Shown here piece by piece: positions 33,186 through 33,850 of a DNA stretch of 33,850 nt. Each line of letters opens with the position of its first letter. Position 1 is the first letter of the stretch. A program made the translations under genes and the position numbers. The notes under the pieces were generated by a model. That model did no database searches and was not told the origin of the DNA. It was given only the letters and a program-made list of their open reading frames with translations. The stretch covers positions 1 through 33,850 of the forward strand of contig BQMY01000106.1 in NCBI GenBank assembly GCA_022181065.1. Direction: 5' to 3'. Source of the stretch: Melioribacteraceae bacterium (GTDB taxonomy: Bacteria; Bacteroidota; Ignavibacteria; Ignavibacteriales; Melioribacteraceae).

Positions 33186-33850
33186 ATGAAAAGTTATTCA
33201 GATTTTTCGTTAGAAGAGAAAATCGGTCAGATGTTGATGATCGGATTTCACGGAAAAGAGTTAGATGGCAATGTTATCGACGATCAGATCGGGGAAGTTA
33301 AACCGGGGGGATTCTGGTTGACCGATAATGACACTCCAATGGGAAAAACATTTGGTAATATCGAATCGCCTGATCAGGTTAAAAAATTGGTCAGCTCCCT
33401 GAAAGACGCTTCCGAAACCCCTCCTTTTATCAGTATCGACGCCGAAGGCGGGCGTGTGATACGTTTGAAGGAAAAGTTTGGTTTTCCGGGTACAGTATCG
33501 GCAAAGTATCTCGGCGATAAAAATGATCCCGAATTAACGTTCAAAGAATATGAAAAAATAGCGCTATTATTAAAAGAATTAGGGATAAACTTTAATTTCG
33601 CGCCTGTCGTTGACCTTGAACTTAATAAAGAAAATCCACCACTTGCCAAAAAAGAAAGATGTTTTGGTGAGACTTTAGAGCTGGTAATTTCACACGCTGA
33701 ACAGATGATTAAAAGTCACGTTAAACATGACATTTTGTATGTTTTGAAACACTTTCCAGGTCACGGTAGTTCGGGGGATGATTCTCACGATGACCTTGTG
33801 AGTGTATCAGGTTCATGGCAGGAAAAAGAACTCGAGCCATACAAATATTT
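33186..33850 (+). CDS. GH3 beta-N-acetylhexosaminidase (NagZ-like), partial
   Basis: The gene starts at ATG 33186 and runs off the window; 221 codons are visible and no stop is reached. The protein begins SYSDFSLEEKIGQMLMIGF, then has PGGFWLTDNDTP, PFISIDAEGGRVIRLK and NFNFAPVVDLELNKENPPLA, and the KHFPGHGSSGDDSHDDL motif that holds the NagZ-type catalytic and substrate-binding residues of glycoside hydrolase family 3. The fuller GH3 N-terminal barrel would need about 120 more residues. NagZ enzymes release N-acetylglucosamine from muropeptides during peptidoglycan recycling; some relatives are secreted. No signal peptide is seen here, so a cytoplasmic role is likely. It follows the creatininase gene by 52 bp. 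Confidence 0.88.
   Translation, partial: MKSYSDFSLEEKIGQMLMIGFHGKELDGNVIDDQIGEVKPGGFWLTDNDTPMGKTFGNIESPDQVKKLVSSLKDASETPPFISIDAEGGRVIRLKEKFGFPGTVSAKYLGDKNDPELTFKEYEKIALLLKELGINFNFAPVVDLELNKENPPLAKKERCFGETLELVISHAEQMIKSHVKHDILYVLKHFPGHGSSGDDSHDDLVSVSGSWQEKELEPYKY

Noticed and set aside
1-33850. tRNA, rRNA, riboswitch or prophage genes
   Set aside because: I looked through the intergenic regions for T-loop GTTCGAATC-like words, conserved RNA motifs and integrase or phage genes and saw none; a covariance-model scan was not possible.

Overview
The window is a chromosomal stretch of moderate to low GC from a bacterium of the Bacteroidota/Chlorobi (FCB) group, most likely Ignavibacteria or a close relative. 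The reasons are a C-terminal type A (T9SS-style) sorting domain with a YPNPFNPSTTIKF motif, a TPR-domain sensor kinase, neighbouring DUF4159 and DUF4175 genes, weak Shine-Dalgarno sites with a few TAnnTTTG-like promoter boxes, and many small palindromic intergenic repeats. This assignment is inference: no rRNA or marker phylogeny is available. I see no tRNA, rRNA, CRISPR array, transposase or prophage gene.

Layout. 1-2255: a repeat-rich accessory edge around a secreted serine hydrolase of the beta-lactamase family. It holds two copies of a REPIN/MITE-like element, 37-bp hairpin repeats and other palindromes. 2256-8105 (minus): the complete pyruvate dehydrogenase operon aceE-aceF-lpd, closed by a terminator. 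8381-10519 (minus): an orphan TPR sensor histidine kinase. 10657-12120 (plus): gatB. 12175-18050 (plus): a tight operon of soluble cNMP-fold histidine kinase, single-domain response regulator, DUF4159 protein and a very large Gln/Met-rich coiled-coil DUF4175 membrane protein. 18093-25857 (minus): a seven-gene run for surface polysaccharide and lipid-linked sugar assembly (ExoA-like glycosyltransferase, L-2-hydroxyglutarate oxidase, WcaJ-type phosphoglycosyltransferase, polyprenol-phosphate mannosyltransferase-like enzyme, a GT2 fused to a degenerate phosphoglycosyltransferase) ending in accA and an acyl-CoA thioesterase. 26285-28177 (minus): a secreted GHL10-type glycoside hydrolase with sorting domain. 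28338-30957 (minus): a DinB-fold protein and a COG3014/LpoB-like lipoprotein pair. 31218-33850 (plus): a small unrecognised protein with a strong RBS and terminator, a methyltransferase overlapping a creatininase-family hydrolase, and the start of a GH3 beta-N-acetylhexosaminidase that runs off the window.

How the genes work together. The PDH genes make acetyl-CoA. AccA uses acetyl-CoA for malonyl-CoA, and its translation appears coupled to a glycosyltransferase gene. The glycosyltransferase block builds a polyprenyl-linked glycan. The lipoprotein pair and GH3 enzyme point to envelope and peptidoglycan upkeep. The least described parts are the kinase/receiver/DUF4159/DUF4175 operon, the GT2-phosphoglycosyltransferase fusion that has lost its catalytic core, and the mobile-looking repeat families (REPIN-like elements and a CGACTAT heptamer array that overlaps a stop codon).
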